Under the pieces are notes generated by a model. The model did not search any database. It was not told the origin of the DNA and worked only from the letters and a program-made list of their open reading frames with translations. Positions 61,043 through 64,000 of a stretch of DNA of 64,000 nt are shown here, one piece after another. Origin of the DNA: Blumeriella jaapii. Lineage: Eukaryota > Ascomycota > Leotiomycetes > Helotiales > Drepanopezizaceae. How positions within the stretch are numbered: position 1 is the stretch's first letter; each line of letters opens with the position of its first letter. Position numbers and translations under genes: made by a program. The stretch is from contig VWND01000064.1 in the NCBI GenBank assembly GCA_009599575.1, forward strand, positions 930,001-994,000. Reading direction: 5' to 3'.

Positions 61043-64000
61043 GGACTCAAACAAGGAACTTGTCGCTTGTTGATGGCAGAGTGCAAAGAGTGATCGGGGG
61101 GGTTAAGCGCGATCGGAAGGGACCTGTTGGTGTTGTGACGAGACAGAAGGGAGGGCGGGGATTGAGGGCGGGTAGAAGTTTCAATGCCAAATGGCTTTTC
61201 CAGCCGGAGTGGGGCGAGAACAGAGTGATTAGGCAGGGGCCTGGCAGTTGAGTCACGGGCATATCGAAATCAATTCGAATTGTAGTGATAGAGGAGAGGA
61301 TAGAAGGTACTGGTGCTGCAGTAATTGGGTGGTCGAAGCAATGCGGGGCTGTTTTGTAGAGAATTGATAGATAGCATCTGGACTACAAAAAGCAAAATCT
61401 GACACTTGGAGGTCGCGAGAAAAACATTTTGCTGGAAAACACCATCACTAAGATCAACTAATGAAAGTTTTAAATCCATGCTTTATTGCAGGATCGAGAT
61501 ATGTTCAAGTGTCTTAAGCTATGAATCGACTTAGTTTAAAAGAACTTTAATAAGCGAAGCGAACTGCACCAAGATGGCTTCGAGATAGCCGACGCGAGTT
61601 ACGGCAAGACTGAAAAAGCTTACAGTAGTTGATCAAAACCGAGAGTTTTGAAAGGACTTTTGCTACTAAGATGGCCTTTCTGTGCCTGCTACTGTTTGTT
61701 TAGTCTGTTGCTACTTTCTTTCTGCATCCTCAGTTATTGGATGGTATATGATAAATACCGTTTTAACACAGATGCACTGCTCTAGACCTTTTGCAATCTT
61801 TTCTTTGCCAACGTTTTCAGGTAGCAAACGAATCTGACGAAGTTAGAAAAGCAATGGAAAACAATTCCTGAGAAAGCCAGGAATTGCCGAAGATCGACCG
61901 CTAGCCGAGCCCCTGAATCTGATTTTCCTAGCAAGACGGCATCCTACTTGAGAAATCTTATACATGAAAAATACAAAGACCGAAGATCAGCTTTTAGATG
62001 GGCCTGACGGACGCAATTAACTTTCAGGATCCTCGGAATTCTTATGCTGGTTGTTTTAAAGAGGGTCGATGTTTTGACTAGAGCTACAGTTTGTTTTACT
62101 TTCCTCTCAATCTCAATGCCCTAGAAATAGTTTGGAAACATCCTTCTTACGGACTCCGGCTATATTGAAATACAGTCATTGAATTTTCAATCAATAGGAA
62201 TAGAAAGTCTTGATACGTAATATATATATGTGTTTTTAATAATCCAAGGTAGTCCTAACAAAAAAAATATCAAAAAAGCCCAGTAAAGATGCTGCTCTAT
62301 TGCAAACCCCTTTGTCCTAAAGTTCTTTTGCCAGAATCAGATCAAGTTCATATATCAAGCCACAAATTAAAAGAGTTCTAGCATCAGTTTGATATCATAC
62401 TACCTACTTATTAAAAAAATAGCGGTATTTTGAAGTCGATTTATTTGAATCTAAAGGCGATATCAGCGATCTCATTAGTATAATTTCCACAAGCTACCGG
62501 ATAAAATCCACCTTAATAGCAAGTATTCAGCTTTTTCATCTCATAGACCCCGAACAATCCCTTATTTTACGAATTTTTCTGACAGCCGGCCCTCGATCCT
62601 CGGTTCTCGAGACCAAAATTCTCGTGCCTATATATTGCTCTCTTCATTTAAAAGAATTGGGAACCGCAAGCCATAATACAGGACTTGGAGGCGCTTTCGA
62701 CGGTTAAGCCACAGGCTTTAACCTACTCCGAGTTGAGCTCTTAAGTGGTAAGCGGATGGCTTCTCCGGCCTTTGCGATCAGGAACAGGTGAAGTTCTTGA
62801 ACCTAGCTTCTGGAATAGTGCGGATACGTAAATTTTGTAGGATTCGTTTTGAGGTAGATAAGATCTGATTTTGGGGTTGATGCGTTGCTGCTGCTGTTGA
62901 CAATAGAAATGCTGGCACCATTGGTTAGTGGTAGCTTCGGATGTTTAAAGGAGCATTTTTGCAGTCGGTGTGCGAATCAGTTATTCTTGGATAACGAAAA
63001 AATGCTTTGATGTTACAGATTACTTCGATATTTACACTTTGGTGGAAGTGTCGTACAACATTTAGCACGTGATTTATCATATGATGCTTTTTATATCTTA
63101 TACAACATGATTCAGAGCTATCAAATTGATTATGCAATTGCAATGCAATTAAATTATAATTATCTGAGAGTTAATAACACGCTTATCTTAGTTCAATTAT
63201 AATAAATCACTACAGATTTCAGTCTAAAATCTTAAAATAATCTGCACGATATTTTTAAATCAACTGTTTAGTATGCGCTCACTGCTTTTATTATATTTAT
63301 AAATTGCTCGTTGCTTTTGCAAATATAAACAGACTTCAACTGATTCTTTTATATTAACATATTGTTTCATTTCAATACTTTGATCGTGATCTCTTTTCCA
63401 TAGACACAAGCTTTTATCTATTCCGTACCTCAGAAAGAAAATGTGTTTCTACGATATCTGCTACTTCTGCCACTTTTGCTAAGATTCTTCGATGGCCGAT
63501 TGCGCTCTCAAGTCTCTCCGTTTCGCAAGGCAACGCGTTACCGCAAGTCATGTAATTGAGTGTCCCATCATTTTGTTGTATTTCATTCCAGTTCACGAGC
63601 AAGCTCCATCAGTACGCGAAGCTAGCCCCGTCCCATCTGTTTCCATGAGGGATTTCCTTTTTCTCTTTTTCAGTTCGTATTCCTGTTCCAATTGTGTTTC
63701 GGTCTGTGGTCGTGTTTCCGACTGTGCTTTTGTAGATGCTGTAGGTACCTAGTCTGAATGTTGCTTGCCGTCCGCCTGCTTTCCACTCAGAACCCAAACG
63801 CAACCCCCCATACCAAAGCAAGAGAGAGAACAATGCCCAACCACTTCCCCTTTCAACTAACTATTAGAAGCTGAGGGGATGAGTTGAGCGTTCCCCGGCT
63901 TTTCCACCGTGCCATGCCGCCTCTCGTGCTCTTTTTCCATATCCCCCAACGCAACGGCATTCCACGACTGCTCTACTCGAATCCTCAACTCGCTTGCTCA
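61043..64000. other. AT-rich gene-poor region
   Basis: About 3 kb to the window end. From 61500 the sequence is AT-rich, strongly so at 63050-63400, with no recognisable gene. An 8-bp hairpin (GTTAAGCC-ACA-GGCTTTAAC) lies near 62702-62721. It may contain a mutated transposon, but I cannot identify ends or protein motifs. Confidence 0.5.

Noticed and set aside
1..64000. Secondary-metabolite or otherwise co-operating gene cluster
   Set aside because: No synthase, terpene cyclase or tailoring group is present; neighbours are unrelated housekeeping genes.

Overview
The window is nuclear DNA from a filamentous ascomycete (Pezizomycotina). The evidence is short GT-AG introns (mostly 50-200 nt) with CTAAC/CTAAT-like branch sites, single-copy eukaryotic housekeeping genes, fungus-specific families (2EXR domain, DUF7730-like, Ser/Thr-rich cupredoxin receptor-like proteins) and an AT-shifted Tc1/mariner relic that looks RIP-mutated. 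A Leotiomycete is a plausible guess, but nothing I can read decides the class. There are no prokaryotic operons, CRISPR arrays, rRNA genes or convincing tRNA genes.

Layout. 1-8 kb: 3' part of a NEO1-type P4-ATPase, an RNase H-fold protein, and a CYC2-like mitochondrial flavoprotein, separated by long homopolymer and minisatellite spacers. 8-15 kb: gene-poor, with several decayed coding fragments. 15-19 kb: a multi-exon membrane protein with a cupredoxin-like ectodomain, then a 2EXR gene whose 3' end is split by a 594-bp Tc1/mariner relic. 21.5-34 kb: the gene-dense core, LOG(-)/CLPTM1(+), proteasome alpha6(-)/VPS55(+) and a fused para-aminobenzoate synthase(-). 34-37 kb: mostly relics plus one possible small secreted protein. 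37-40 kb: SEC22(-) divergent from an unknown 3-exon gene(+). 40-46 kb: gene-poor, with degenerate tandem repeats and a clustered TTGTTGCACRTCG repeat family in both orientations. 46-55 kb: ER glucosidase I (GH63, ends HDEL), a SNU27-type splicing factor, an MFS transporter, a 499-bp MITE-like element with 67-bp inverted ends, and Elongator subunit ELP5. 56-61 kb: a single-pass membrane protein, a DUF952 protein, a decayed second 2EXR gene and a DUF7730-like gene. 61-64 kb: AT-rich and without recognisable genes.

Functional themes are the secretory and endosomal system (NEO1, VPS55, SEC22, glucosidase I, CLPTM1), RNA and protein homeostasis (RNase H fold, SNU27, ELP5, proteasome alpha6), cofactor biosynthesis (p-aminobenzoate for folate; CYC2 for cytochrome c) and a LOG-type nucleotide hydrolase. 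They are not a biosynthetic cluster. Three otherwise well-preserved genes (GH63, MFS, DUF7730-like) each carry one net -1 frame break, which suggests either sequencing or assembly deletions or recent decay. The most distinctive biology I see is the transposon-split 2EXR gene, whose reading frame continues exactly across the element, and the two unassigned repeat systems at 40-46 kb and 52.3-52.8 kb.
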